64,000 nt of DNA, from positions 17,871,959-17,935,958 of the forward strand of contig NC_080051.1 of NCBI RefSeq assembly GCF_026212465.1, given 5' to 3'. Both the position numbers and the translations under genes were made by a program. This stretch comes from Amaranthus tricolor (lineage: Eukaryota; Streptophyta; Magnoliopsida; Caryophyllales; Amaranthaceae). How positions within the stretch are numbered: the stretch's first letter is position 1; every line of letters starts with the position of its first letter. The notes under the pieces are model-generated. The model saw only the letters and a program-made list of their open reading frames with translations. It was not told the origin of the DNA and did not search any database. This document shows, one piece after another, positions 12,100 through 24,487 of the stretch.

Positions 12100-12792
12100 C
12101 TCCTTCTATTTTTATTTGTTTTTATTATTTTTCTTTTTACGCAAATTCTAGTGCAAATTTTAAAGTCAAATAATATAAATTGTGAGTTTTTGAAAATTCT
12201 AAATGTTAATATTAAGAAAATATGTATTGAGACAAATGTATTAAGATCTCACATAAATACTATGTTTTTTTCATATAGATCATGAGAAAATATATTTAAA
12301 GTTTTAGGTTAAAGTTCGTAAATTCTATTTGTATTTGTATTTGAACATATAAAAATTGTATTTGGTACGTGTACTTGATAGCATGTGTCATAGCATAATT
12401 GTTATTGTGATGGGCGTTTGCAATTGTAGGTAATGGTAGAGTAGATTGGTAGTTACACTAGATATTAGCTCAGCTTGTGTGTAAAGCACTAATAGATTAG
12501 ATACATTATCATGATTACGATTAGCATTATGCTGACATCCTCCCTACTGGAATACTCGTTACATAATAAATTTTGATATTATTTATCGTTCAAGCTTATT
12601 TTATATATGATGCTAATGTGTTAGAAAAAGTATAGGCATGTGAGATTTTGTTTGAATCGTCTAATCGCATACTTTTACAGCATTAAGTTTTTATAATTTT
12701 CAGATATGTATAGTTTAATATATAGACGATCATAATAACAAATTGAATTGCGTAAATAGTCAAATTTAGCAAGTATAATGGAACGGAGAAAG
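12100..12792. mobile_element. Stowaway-like MITE with an internal insertion
   Basis: The left end starts CTCCTTCTATTTTTATTTG after TA. The right end finishes near GAACGGAGAAAG before TA. Inside the left half is the ATTAAGATCTCACAT-type block also seen in the Stowaway copies at 17875 and 41502. At about 690 bp it is far longer than those (about 250 bp), so roughly 430 bp appear to have been inserted between the halves. Confidence 0.45.
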
Positions 12793-13384
12793 TATAGGTG
12801 CAATTGTTCATTACTCTGTACTTTTTTATTCATCTTTTAATTATGTCTTTATTTTTTTTACTGATTTTTCTAACCTATGCGGTTAGAGCATAATTTAAAA
12901 TTACATAAGTTTGTGTTTGAGTATAAGCATTTAATTTCAAATTGTAAATTTCAATTATGAATTCATTAATGAAGAATTTGAGAATGACAAGGTTTAGGAA
13001 GTCATTCTCAAATTTTCATTTTTAATCACTTTTAAAACATTGTTCGAGTTGACTCATTTTGAAATTCTTTTATTCGTCAAGTACTAAATTTGAGTTAAAT
13101 TTATATTCTCAAATGAAATCAACATTTTCAAACATATCATAAATTTGATTGAAATATTCTCTAAAGATTTAGTATTGTAGCCAATTTTAAAGAATATTAT
13201 AAATATTTTTTAAATGGTGCCACTCGCGAGAATTCTCTAGTAGAAGTAGATTGATACGGTGCTGCAAATTAGTTGCAAATTGTGAAGTACTAACTGAATT
13301 AACAAGTCTTAATCTCACTCTATAATTTAGCTAATACTCACACCAATTTTCAATTTGTTTGGACACAAATATTAAGAAAATGAA

Positions 13385-13510
13385 ACGACCAACTAAAATA
13401 ATAGATTCATGTGCAATATTGAGTATTTTTAATATTTAGAATTGGAAGGGATCGCCTAAAATAGTAGACCCATGTGCAATATTGGGTACTTTTAATATTA
13501 AGAAATTGAG
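13385..13510. repeat. two-copy tandem repeat, about 65-bp unit
   Basis: Two adjacent units share the phrase CATGTGCAATATTG followed by AGTATTTTTAATATT-like sequence, the second being slightly diverged. No function is apparent. Confidence 0.6.
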
Positions 13511-13631
13511 GGGACCATCTATAAATGTATGTTTTAAAATGAAAATAGGACAATTGAGGTGAACTGTTCAAATAAGGAAATGAAACAATTAAAAAGAATT
13601 GGAGAGTGAATAAGTATTTTAAAATAAAATA

Positions 13632-13905
13632 GGAAAATTTGATATTAATAGCTCAATCTTTTACCCATCCAATGTAAATAATTCCATCGATATTTTTTTT
13701 AATAATTTAATCTTTGCCTTGAGTATGCTAGTAGGCATAACCTTTTATTTTATTATAATTCGACTTTTGCCCTTAACTTGCTATTAGCATATCTGTATGC
13801 TGATAGCAAACTAAGGGCAAAGATTAAATTATTAAAAAATAGTTTAAAAATAAGATTATTCAATGCGAAAGGGTGAAAGGATAGATTATTCATATCAAAT
13901 TTTCC
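13632..13905. mobile_element. MITE, 274 bp
   Basis: The ends are inverted copies of GGAAAATTTGATAT. The interior is an extended imperfect hairpin: TTTGCCTTGAGTATGCTAG on one side and TGCTGATAGCAAACTAAGG on the other. Flanks ATAAAATA and ATAAAAGA look like an imperfect 8-bp target duplication, which would fit a hAT or Mutator type. It has no coding capacity. Confidence 0.65.
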
Positions 13906-14153
13906 ATAAAAGATTACATAAAATTGTTATATTTTCAAAATATTTCGCAAACAATGGCATACAATTCATTTGAAAAAATATTTCTTATAATAGTTTTTTC
14001 TTATTTTTTCCTTAATATTCAACTTTTATTATTTTCCATATGCCATCTTAATCTACAAGCTCTAAGACACTAGGTGGACAAGGACAACTCATTGCTGATG
14101 TGAATTCCTACACCAAATCAAAATAGATTTAAAAAAAATAGACAAATTGTTAC

Positions 14154-14350
14154 GAGAGATGGTTTGTACGAGAGATTATCTCTAATTGGACCGGTCTATT
14201 ATATATTTTTTAAAACATTGTAAATAGGCATTAAAAATAATTTAAATAGATGTTAAGATATTGAAAAGAATACGATATGTAGGTATTAATCTTTAATGAG
14301 TTGGGCTTGAGTTACGTCTCTCAAAGATACCGTCTCTTTAAGAGACTAGC
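14154..14350. repeat. foldback repeat family F, copy 1
   Basis: One end carries GAGATTATCTCTAATTGG, and the other GGGCTTGAG followed by ACGTCTCTCAAAGATACCGTC. The middle has short units of the AAATAGGCATTAAAAATAAT type. Related copies lie near 39884, 53565 and 56270. These look like non-autonomous foldback elements. Confidence 0.6.
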
Positions 14351-15168
14351 CGAAAAAAGATATTTCTTACTCTTTTCTCCCAACTATTTAACTTTTATAC
14401 ATTGACAAAAAAGTTGTATATAATGAATTAGAATAGTGAGCTATTTTTTAAAAAATACATAAAATAAAATTGATAAAATCATATCTATAATCTATATCTA
14501 TAATAACTACTAAAGCAAAACACGCTAACATCATCACTATTTAATATTGCTTACGTGTCATAAACCTAATAAAAATTTTCCCTCCAAAACTCAATAATGA
14601 TATCATTGTTTTTATGAATAATATTTATATCTTTGACTTTATTGCTTTCAAACTATGACTATAATATTATTCATATTGATTGATTTTATACTTTTTAGGT
14701 CACATCATTTAATGTATTAGAAACCATATATTTTATTTTTTTTTTTTCAATTATTTATAAAATCTTATCAATTTTATTTATTAAATGAGTATTATTTAAA
14801 TGTTTTGGATATTTTAAGTTGGTTAAAAGATAATATACTTTTATGAGAATTTTTTTATTTATACTATTGAAATTGGTTACTTAAGTGCAATGCATAAGTC
14901 TGATATGATTTAGGTTGTGACTACCTTTATGCAAGTCACTTATATTTTTTATGACAAATAATTTTTTTTAAAAAATTTTATAAAATAATTTTACATAAAT
15001 ATTTATGTTAAATCTATAACTAAATTTTCACAATCATCTACGCGCACAATGTAAAGTATGATACAAATTAAATAATATATATAATGTATACAACAAATCA
15101 AACAATATATATAATGTATACAACTATTTAGAGTGAAATAAATATAAATATAATATCAAATTTATTTC

Positions 15169-16369
15169 TGTTGGAATATGAAGAGATGATCAAATGCAAC
15201 AAGAGGGGGGGGGGTGAATTGTTGTGTATTGAGTTGTACTACTTTTTTTTGCTCTAACTTGCGAAATTTTAACTCACAAAATAAAACTTAAACTTAAGAA
15301 GCAAGAAATAAAAAGAGACAAAGATTTTACGTGGAAACCTTCTTGGCCTAATAAGAAGGAAAAACCACGACCCCCCGGGATTTCAAAATTCTCACTATGT
15401 TTAGGCAATTAATTACAATTACACAAAACAATGTTTGCTTCACTTGAAGCTTCTCTACTCTAGGCCTAATTCTCTTCTCTTCTTTTCTCCTTCTCTTTCT
15501 CTTCTCACGCTTCTCTTTGAAGCTTCTCTATTCCCCTAGACTTCCCTTAAGTCTAGTTATAACAAAAACACTCAATTACCCTTACAAGGCCATTTCTCAA
15601 GAAGATAAAAATTAAAATAATTATTTAAGAAAAATATAATAAATTAATTGGCATTGGAAAACTGAAAATATTTTTCTTAAGATGATCTCCCTTTTATGGA
15701 TACTCTTTTATTCTCTTGGATTAATATACGGTTTGAGCAAAGTCCCTTCTATTTATAGTGGGAACAGCCAGCAGTTTCCTCAGACATACCTCCCACTACC
15801 CCCACGTTCTCAAAACAAAAGGTGGTGGAATTATGAAAGTGTCCGGCTGTTATTTGCTCAAAGAAAAATCAGTTTCCTTATGCTAAAAATAGCATAGGAG
15901 TTAAAAACATAAGATCCTAAAAAATAGGAGATCTAAATCTAATTAAGAAAAAGTCTTGGGCTATTTTTAGAAAACCTAAAAATAGATTAGCCAATTAACT
16001 TACTAATTAATTTAAGCAATTAAATTAATTCTAAACCATTACATCAACTTAAAAAAGAAAATAATTAATTCGCAATTTTCCAGTCGATGTTATTCTCCAG
16101 ACCTGCTACGTAGGAACAACGTACTGTCTCCAGTTTCAACTTCAGTCAGAATGTTCATTTTAGGAACAGTAGACTGTACGTCTATTTTGAACATTATAAC
16201 ACTTATCTAACATCTTGGACATATTAAGACATGTACATCTTCCACGAACCAAGTCATAGGCTTCATCAACGATTCAAACTAAATCGGATATATACCTACA
16301 AAACAATCTCTAAAAATATGTTTGTTTATTTAAAAGTGAAGTCATCATCAAAACCTTAAGAGGCCAACA
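15169..16369 (-). repeat. full-length LTR (3' LTR of the copia element)
   Basis: 1201 bp bounded by TGTTGG and CCAACA. Its right-hand 140 bp (16230-16369) recur almost exactly at 17627-17766. A run of about ten G lies near 15206. Open frames inside are not conserved proteins. Confidence 0.8.
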
Positions 16370-17131
16370 AATTCCCCCTTTTTGATGAGGACAAACTTTA
16401 TAAACAAACTTAAGTAAAATAGAGTAAAACAAAATTCTTAGAGCATACTAGAGATTAAAGCAACTCTAAATAACTTAGCAAATCAACTTGTTAAAATATA
16501 ATTTACCAAGCATTCACAATAAAACAATTTACTCCATAATATCAAATATGTTTAAAAATTTTCAAAATTAATTAATCTAAAACTTAAATGAAATAAACTA
16601 AAATTAATTAAACTGACATAATTAAACTAACATAATAAAACTAACACAAATTATTAAGTATTTTCAACAAAAACAACTTATAAACAAATTCACAAAAACA
16701 AATAAATATCCATCAACTTGAAAACACAAATTATCATTAAGCTAGCATAAACTCAGCACATTATCATCAATAAGAAACAATATAAATCAACTAAGATATG
16801 TTACTGTGTATTCACTGCTCTTTTTAAGTTTGTGCATAATCTTCCCCCTTTTGTCATCAATCAAAAAGAATTAGGGATTATCAAACCTCAGCACAAACCA
16901 TATAGATTTGTCAGTGATGAAAGCAAGAAACAATAATAAGAGTAAGTGCCATGAATAAAAATCAAACCTGCATATAGTTAGTTATCACAGACCAGAAATA
17001 AAAGCAAAGAAAGAAAAGTAGCAATTGTTCAACATTACAACAACAATGTACCCCAGATGGTACAAAGTAAAAGGTGAAATTGTTTGTGAAATGTAACAGC
17101 CAATCAAATGTTGAAAACATAGGGAGAGGGT

Positions 17132-17635
17132 TCAAGGGGCAGTCTCTTCTTCGTCCACATATTCGGTCTGCACTTCTACTGTATCCAACTTTGCACCAAG
17201 ACGATGCTCCATCATGGTCAGTTGATCAACAATTGAAGCGAGTGAGACACGAACTTCATCTTGAAAAGCACTGAATTGAGACTGTAGATCATTAAGCTTG
17301 GAGAGAACAGAATGTGAAGATGCTGTAGGAATAGGATCAGCACAACCAATACCAGGAGATGATGGAAATGGTGGTGGTGTAAAGTGAATAGGTGATGGAG
17401 GTGGTGATGAAGTTTGATTTGGTGGTGGAGTGGTTGGCTTGGGTGAGAGAGGTTCGTTTGAAGTAGGCTCAGGAATAGTTTCAGAAGTGATATCATCAAC
17501 CGTTACAGCCTTTTGTTTTGAAGCAAGCCTCCTACTCTTCCTTTGAATAGCTTTACCCTTCCTCCTTAAGGCAATCACAACCTCTTCATCACTGGAATCA
17601 TGACAGAGATCATGAGGCACTGGAATCATGTACAT
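17132..17635 (-). pseudogene. proline-rich ORF remnant inside the copia element
   Basis: A 167-aa frame in the same orientation as the element. It has an acidic and basic start (SSDEEVV, then RRKGKAIQRKSRRLASK), a proline/serine-rich middle (about residues 55-95) and a heptad-like segment (LSKLNDLQSQFSAFQDEV, then LTMMEHRLGAKLD) that could form a coiled coil. The first few codons lie in the truncated LTR, so the frame is an artefactual 5' fusion and the original protein began further upstream. It may be the tail of gag or an extra ORF of the parent element. I do not recognise a defined family. Confidence 0.45.
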
Positions 17636-17874
17636 CTTCCACGAACCAAGTCATAGGCTTCATCAACGATTCAAACTAAATCGGATATATACCTACAAAA
17701 TAATCTCTAAAAATATGTTTGTTTATTTAAAAGTGAAGTCATCATCAAAACCTTAAGAGGCCAACAATTTCTTAAAATTTAAATTTCTCAAATGATACAA
17801 ATATGTCAGTAAATTTAATAAAGCCGTGCATCGCACAGACACTATCTAGTATAATAATAAAATAAAATATATTA

Positions 17875-18125
17875 CTCCCTTCGTTCTCTAATGTTCTTCC
17901 TATTTGGAATATTACACCAAAGAAATTTGATTAATGTTTTTGACACATATTTAGAATATAAAATATATCCATGTAAGGTCTCGATAGATTCGTCTTAATG
18001 TATACTTTTTACTATATATTTTTAATAATTTTTTTATTATATATATTTAGCGACATTGAGGTTTAAAATTTGTTTTAAAAACTGTGCAAAAAGTAAACGG
18101 GAAAAACAAAAAGAAACAGAGGGAG
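17875..18125. mobile_element. Stowaway MITE, 251 bp
   Basis: It begins CTCCCTTCGTTCTCTAATG and ends AAAGAAACAGAGGGAG, with TA on both sides as target duplication. Size, ends and TA target are those of Stowaway elements mobilised by mariner transposases. It lies 25 bp beyond the Helitron end. Confidence 0.85.
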
Positions 18126-18127
18126 TA

Positions 18128-18990
18128 ATTGACACGAACTAGAATATAAAAATATAATTGATTGTATTAGAGAAAAGAATTATTTGTGAATTACAACCCT
18201 TAAATTTAGAGCTTTTGCAAATTATAGCTTCAGAGTTTAAATTTTTTTTGTGAATTTATTAAAATTTTAAAGTCTACTCCATTTAAGTTTAGTGATTGTT
18301 GACCAACCAAAATGACCTTTAACCAGACTAAATGACCATTAACCATTACTAATCATCTTTAATTTTTATTGACTATTCCCAATCACCTCTAACTTTTCTA
18401 ATTATCTTTAAAACTGTAATTTGCACAAATTTTAAACTTAAAATTTGCAATATTTAAAAAAAAATAAAAAAATCAGTCACTAGTGACTGCCGCCTCTATT
18501 ATTTCTCTTTTATTTCTTTTCACCAAATTTTAAGTAACTTTTTCTGCGAATCAACAAAAGAAGCCATTAATACTCGGTGGACTGGTGGTCGGAGGTGGCG
18601 GAGGATTAGGGAAACACTTTTTCACCAATGATCATATCATGTAAAGGAATCAAGAAACACTTTTTTTGAATTCCCAGTCTATAGGGAAAGAAAAGTACCT
18701 TGTATATGATTTAATAACATTTGATTTTATGACAGATGGTTGTGACTCAATATTTATTTTTTGTTTTCTTGTTCACCAATCTTGTAGTATTCAATTTTTT
18801 GAATATGTTTATCTTAGTCTTTAGTGTAAATATCTTCCTTTTTCATAGTTTGAGGAAACATTTTATGCTGCTGTGCTATGTTTCATGATGTTTCATGGGA
18901 AGGCTGGGCTATATGTTTTTTAACTACTAATAAGTTAAATATTAAGCATGATATTTCCGTCTGACAATATTAAGTATGATATTTGCCATC
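18128..18990. other. intergenic, partly palindromic
   Basis: The segment around 18190-18460 is imperfectly self-complementary: TTTAGAGCTTTTGCAAATTA near one end, and TTTGCACAAATTTTAAACTT near the other. It may be an old foldback element. No gene is seen, and the upstream exons expected for the adjacent ACR9-like pseudogene are absent. Confidence 0.35.
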
Positions 18991-19345
18991 TATACAGAGA
19001 GCTTCTCCATACAATGGAAAGACAAGAAGAAACTTATGAACAACTACGCTGTGTTAGGTGAAACTTGTATTAGCTCTGAGATTCAGTTAGCAGATTCACA
19101 ACATGAATCTCGTCAAGGTACCTCATCTGTCTCCCCTATTGTTGCTGAAGAGCTCTTTGCATCAGAGTATTCGAAGGAGTGTCATATGCAAGCTCTGAGT
19201 CCAGACTTGACACAATTGGAAAAGGCTGTTGTCAATGTGGATAACTTTTTTGAGTCCGAGCCATACCCTGCTTCAAATACATTGTGTTGACCACAAAGGT
19301 GTCCTTTATGATATCATGAGCACACTGAAAAATCATGATGTTAAG

Positions 19346-22300
19346 GTATACACTTCCTATCTTTTATGTTGTATAGATCACCTTTTCAATGGTAATATAT
19401 ATTAATTGCTGAAATAAATGATAGACTGCATTTTGTTTCTCTGTTCTTCAATCATCTTTCCTTGGTATTCGAATAACCTTTTTGAACCTGAGTTTTAGGA
19501 CCATCTGATTGTTTATTTGTTAAATTACTCATTGTGTTATTACACTATGCTGTTTGTGCTATTGTGATAGAATAAGCCTGCTTGAGCTATTGTGACAGAA
19601 TAAGCCTGTTTGAGCTTTTGTGACAGAATGAACTTGGTTTGTTCGGATGACTGTTTAGGAAATTTACAGGTCTGTTGATGTCAATCTTAGGTTCTAATTC
19701 AATTTTTTGTTGCACTTTTTGCCATCTAGGTAATGTAATAGCCAAGTGAAAGCCTATGTATGGTTTCGAAAGGTAATTTGGGTTAAAGACTGATTATGAC
19801 TAGCAGACCTGAAAGGTCTTGAAGATCTTTTTCTGAACAGGTTCACTGTTGCACGTTCTTGTCCAGGAGCTCATTGCTTCAAAAATTCCGTCCTTGGGTT
19901 GTCAGTCTAAATTAGAGTCTTGGATTTTGAATGTAATCACTAACAGAATCACATTCTGGGATCACTTTTGTAGGCACTGGCGGCACTGTTAACAGGTTGC
20001 TGAACTGTAGCCGAATATTAAGGTTCACTAAGCTCAAAAACCTATCCAAAGAAGTTTCAATGCAGTGATGTGCCCGAGATTTAATACCCTGGTTATAAGT
20101 AGTGGTTACTCGCTGTACTGCGAATCAACTTAGAAACTGTGGTTTGATAAGATCCTAGGGTTGTTGGGGCTCGGGGGTATGAATTCTGACATAAGTTAAG
20201 ACTTATCACTTACCGTGACTAGTCAAGATGCAAATCCGTGTCTTTCAGTTTTTATTGGTCATTTACATGTGTGAGATGAGGTCTAATGCCTTATGGCAAT
20301 TGTATATAGGCTTCAGACTTTCATGGCGATTTCATATTCCTGGCTGTCAGATTGAGCATATTATATCGTTTCTTTATTTCGTGTCTTGTGCCAATGACCT
20401 GGTGATGGATATTATATGGCGCATTTTGACACCTTCACGCCTCATTTTTTGCCAAAAGCATGCATAAATTACATACAATAAAGGAGGTTTTTACTTGGAA
20501 ATTATCAGGAGCCTATTCAAGTAACATATAGTCATGTACCATCATAGTTTGGACACTTAAGATCATATTTTGTTGGGATGCTATAGGCTTCTTTCAATCC
20601 TTTTTCGAAACTAAGGAGGATTAATGGTTGCTGCCAACTTTAACAACAAAAGGAAACAATGAAACACAAGCAAAGTCTGTTTGCACCTTGACTTCTGCAA
20701 CCTTAGGAAGCTCATTGAGTGCAACTGAGAGATATAGTTGCCGAGTATCTGAAACTTCTTGTTGATGTCTTATAGTCTAGGAATTTACTTTATGAACTTC
20801 ATAAAAGTTGATCTTATTTGTAGTTTCATTATGGGCATGACTACTTCAAAGAAATATTACCTTTAAAATTGTCTATACTTTGCCACTTTAAGTTGATGCC
20901 CTTTATGTTCAGTTTTCTCGAGTCTTTCTTTGCTGTTGTGGAATTTGCTCTTTTGGCCATTACTTATGCCTTGTGAGCCATATTTGTGAGGGGTTTACAA
21001 GCAAGGGAAAGGGTATTGTGGACCCCATTCCTATTATTTTGTGCATGGTTAGGTTTTCTTGCTGCTCATTCTCCATTTTATTAAATTGTCCATGGTTATC
21101 CCCAAAAACCTTCATGATGACCTTATTTGACTCACACTAATACAACCTCCCTCATCTCCTTTATATAGGCTCACGATTTTATGGTATTATCTAGTCACTT
21201 TTGTTCTATATAGTCCTAAGGGTTCATGTGAAAGACCGTTGACTCCAATATATTAGTTTATGTAGCTGACTCGAATCTTTTGGCATTAAGGCTTTGACAT
21301 TGTTGTTGGTATTGATTAGGTTGCTGCATATCAAAGATGATTTTCATAACCTTTAATCATAATTCATGACACTTGCACACTAGGAAGGTTCTTTAGAAAT
21401 GGCAAAAATTACTGAACTTAATGCACAAATAATGATAAGACACTAGACCCGCCTATCAGTCTGCAAAAACAAGACCCTGGTGCACCCATATTGTATGGGC
21501 CCTTTTTTCTTCTCTACTGGTGATTGCCATAGCTCTCAAATTTGGTTGTTTGCTGGTTCCCTGCCAAACCCAAGTTCTAAAGGTCGAGTTGAAGGCCTGA
21601 TCAAGGTAACAGAAAATTGCAGGGTGTGAAAGAGGTGACATTGTGTTGTGGAAAAGAGAGAACTTGATACAAAATGGTGGTTGATAATGTGGTGATATTA
21701 GGCTTACGGATGAGAGAAATAGTGACTATTGTGGTTACTAGAGTACATGTCAACTAGCTTAGTTAGCAAAAATATGTGGGGGTGGTACTCGAGATTGAAG
21801 CTCAGCCTTGTGCCTCCTTATTAGGAATTTCACTATTCTGAGTAAACCACAATATGGTTTTCAATTACTAAACAGACTAGGTTATGGTAAGGTTTTATTT
21901 ATCTTTCCTTTCTCTTTCTTAGTTTCTTTTCTTTTCTCCTTCTAACCAAAGTCTTTTTGAGGTTGTCTGATTTCTCATGACATAATTTTTGTCTCACTAT
22001 AAACTATTAGTCAACTTAAGAGGTTTGCTATATTTTTATCCCGACTCTATTCCAACTCTGAAAGATCTTTTGTGATGGTCTTATAATCTTTTAACACACT
22101 TACATTTTGAATCCCAAGTCATATATGGTCCACCTGCCAAAACGGGTTGGAGCCTTGTAGGTCTTTGGAGGCTACCAGGAAGCATTTCATGTTGTACTTC
22201 TATAATTTTCTTTCGAGTTCCCATATGACATTGTGAACCTCACTCAATACTTTATTCCCCCTCCTCGAGATCTGTTGTGAATCAGAGACATTTTAAGTTT

Positions 22301-22945
22301 TCTAATTTCTACCCATTTTTGGTTCTGGAGAAAAGTGTGTTTGATCTAGCTGTGAGGTTTCAACATTTTACCTATGTGAAATGCCATTCCTCAGGTTTGA
22401 ATATGGTGTGGCTAAGAGCCTAAGATCATTACCAATCTGTATAATTTACCAAGTTGCAAATAATAACCTGTAGTTTGTAGGTCGAGATGGCCTCTGGATT
22501 CATACATAGGTTTGCAGTGTTCTAGGCTGCAATCCATAGGTGCATGCAATTTGACCTCCATTTTAAGCAACTCGCTGTGTGTAGCTCGCTGTGGTGGGTT
22601 ACATGCAAGTTAGACACTGATTATATGGCATAAATCTGGTCTTTGTAGGTTGAGGGTTTCCGTTGTGGTTGGTAACTTAGTCAACTAGATGGTCTTTTGC
22701 ACTTGTATTCCTTTACCCACGGAATGCAAAAAAGATAAATTTATCTAGTGTCTCGACTCCTCAGTGATTGGTGTTTGCCCACTTGGGATTTTGAGTGTCT
22801 ACTGTCTACTGCCCAACGGTTGTGCTCTTTTTGTTGAATATGCATGTTATGAGTCATTGACCTGCTTGTCACTAGAAGATCATTACTGTATGTTTTTTGC
22901 TTTTGAAGGACTGCATATCTTATGCCTCACTATGCTCTCAATCAG
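19346..22945 (+). other. 3.6-kb intron of the ACR9-like pseudogene
   Basis: Apart from the 28-bp tandem units and a SINE/RTE-style tail near 21288-21321, I see no coding content. Open frames here lack recognisable motifs. Confidence 0.45.
19557..19642 (+). repeat. 28-bp unit repeated three times
   Basis: GTGACAGAATAAGCCTG-type units repeat head to tail inside the first retained intron of the ACR9-like pseudogene. The third copy is more diverged. Confidence 0.6.
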
Positions 22946-23534
22946 ATTTCGTTTGGTCGAATCTCAGCAGTTTCAAAGGGACACCGTGACATAGATCTAT
23001 TCATCCAGCAGAAAGATGGAAATAAGATTGTGGATCCTGACCAAGAATACTTGTTATGTTCCTGTCTCAAGATGGAAATGCTTCACCCATTGCGTGTAAT
23101 CATAGCAAATTGTGGGCCTGATACTGAACTATTGGTGGCTAATCCAGTTGAATCAACTTGACGGGGAAGACCTAGAGTTTTTCATGATGTCACTCTCGCT
23201 CTCAAAAAATTTGGCATTTGCATTTTCTCGGTAAGATAAAATTAAAGCATTACTCTTTAATTCATTCTGTTGTTTTTGAATTGATATATTACTTAATGTG
23301 TCAAGTCCCTTGCTAATGAGTAATGTCCATGATAATGTTTTCCACCCAGTCGGGCCGGCCCACATGTAACTCTTTTCCTCATCTATTTTTAATGTAACTC
23401 AGTACCTCCTTTTTCAGCTATGTAACTCAATACTATTTGTTTATCTGCAGGCTGAGATTGGCAGGTACTCTGCATCAGATTGGGAATGGGAAGTTTATTG
23501 TTTTCTTTTAGATGAGAATTGTATCAGTTGTTGA

Positions 23535-24487
23535 CAACAGCCAGGAATCATATTGTTGATAAATTTAGAAGAATGCTGATGGTTTGGTGATCATGGGGTT
23601 GGGTTTATGGAGCCGATTCATTCGCTCCTGTTAGATTTCGGTTCTCAGCCCATCCCACCTGCACTACTGTATTATATCACATGGATTCTGATGTATAGTG
23701 AAATTTTACTGGTTCAACGATATCAATCTATGGTTTAAGGTAGAAAAATACCCATTTGGAGCACAAGCTATCTGTGATGCAGAAGTACACAGCTCATATT
23801 GGTGAGCTTATAAGCTGCCGATTCTGCTGTGATGCATTATGTGGCTGTTGAATCTAGGTTTCCGAAAGCTGCTCAGGCATTAGGGAGAATCAGAAGGAAG
23901 GATGGTTTTCATTTGATGACAGATCAATGAAAAAAATAATGCATTCCAGAGTTTCGTTTATAACTGCCAGCCCGCTTGTTGGCTCTTGGCAGTTCGCAGT
24001 TAGCAGCCTAGATTGTAGGCTGTAGTGAAAAGTATATTTAGTTTGGGAGTTGTTAGGTTAATTTCCTACAGTTGATGAATAGTTCAGTTTGAGAATATGG
24101 TCATTCGATTAATTTGGGTTTTTCAAAGTGGTACTATTACAAGATATATTGATATTTTCGTTGTATCGATGATAATTAACTCCTTATTTTGCTAATCACC
24201 AATTGAACAAAATTTAAAATTTGGTTTGTACACTAAACGCATGAAAAGCTGATAACTATTTTTTATTTTTCCTTTTGTGATATTTCCACCACGACAGTAC
24301 TTAAGAGTATTAAGTAAAATTTACAATGAGATACATACAAGTAATCAAATTACATACTCTATACAATGAAAGGAAAAAAAAGACATCCTAGAAAATACTC
24401 AATGTCACAACTCACAATTTTCTTATATGGCAGAATCGACATATAATTCATCTCAGAACTAACATACTTTTAGCCTAACTAGTACAA
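23535..24487. other. converging 3' flanks
   Basis: Contains the former 3' region of the ACR9-like pseudogene and the probable 3' untranslated region of RRP45 on the other strand. No gene of its own. Confidence 0.4.

Larger units (their letters stand above)
15169..17766 (-). mobile_element. rearranged copia LTR retrotransposon
   Basis: The element is flanked by the 5-bp target duplication ATTTC (15164-15168 and 17767-17771). Read on the minus strand it starts TGTTGGCCTC and ends CCAACA. One LTR is full length (15169-16369, 1201 bp). At the other end only the first 140 bp of the LTR remain (17627-17766), fused directly to internal DNA. A polypurine tract lies next to the full LTR (16370-16390 on this strand, pyrimidine-rich). 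No reverse transcriptase, integrase or protease sequence remains. The LTR style (TGTTGGCCTC start, G-rich run near 15205) resembles Sirevirus-like copia families, which is inference. It sits inside a Helitron. Confidence 0.85.
14491..17849 (+). mobile_element. non-autonomous Helitron, interrupted by copia
   Basis: The 5' end reads TCTATATCTATAATAACTAC and is preceded by A. The 3' end carries the hairpin GTGC-ATC-GCAC at about 17825-17835, then ACTATCTAG followed by host T. A 5' TC, a 3' CTRR end (CTAG), a subterminal hairpin and insertion between A and T are Helitron hallmarks. No target duplication is expected and none is seen. Without the copia element inserted at 15169-17766 it would be about 760 bp, with no Rep/helicase sequence. 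The exact 5' base could instead be 14484, where a second TC follows A. Confidence 0.75.
18998..23534 (+). pseudogene. ACR9-like ACT-domain protein, truncated pseudogene
   Basis: Three exon-like blocks with splice signals match the C-terminal half of plant ACT-domain repeat protein ACR9, a presumed amino-acid-sensing regulator. Block A (18998-19345) reads ETYEQL, GETCISSEIQLA, then IHCVDHKGVLYDIMSTLKNH. Block B (22946-23230) reads ISFGRISAVSKGHRDIDLFI, EMLHPLRVIIANCGPDTEL, then RGRPRVFHDVTLALKKFGIC. Block C (23451-23534) reads AEIGRYSASDWEWEVYCFLL and stops. Lesions: a frameshift near 19046, another near 19258, and TGA at 23159-23161 in place of the Gly of VELSG. The N-terminal ACT domains are missing. 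Introns are retained, so it arose by DNA duplication, not retroposition. It converges on RRP45. Confidence 0.85.

Noticed and set aside
17218..17499. Leu/His-rich minus frame
   Set aside because: Alternate frame of the proline-rich copia ORF.
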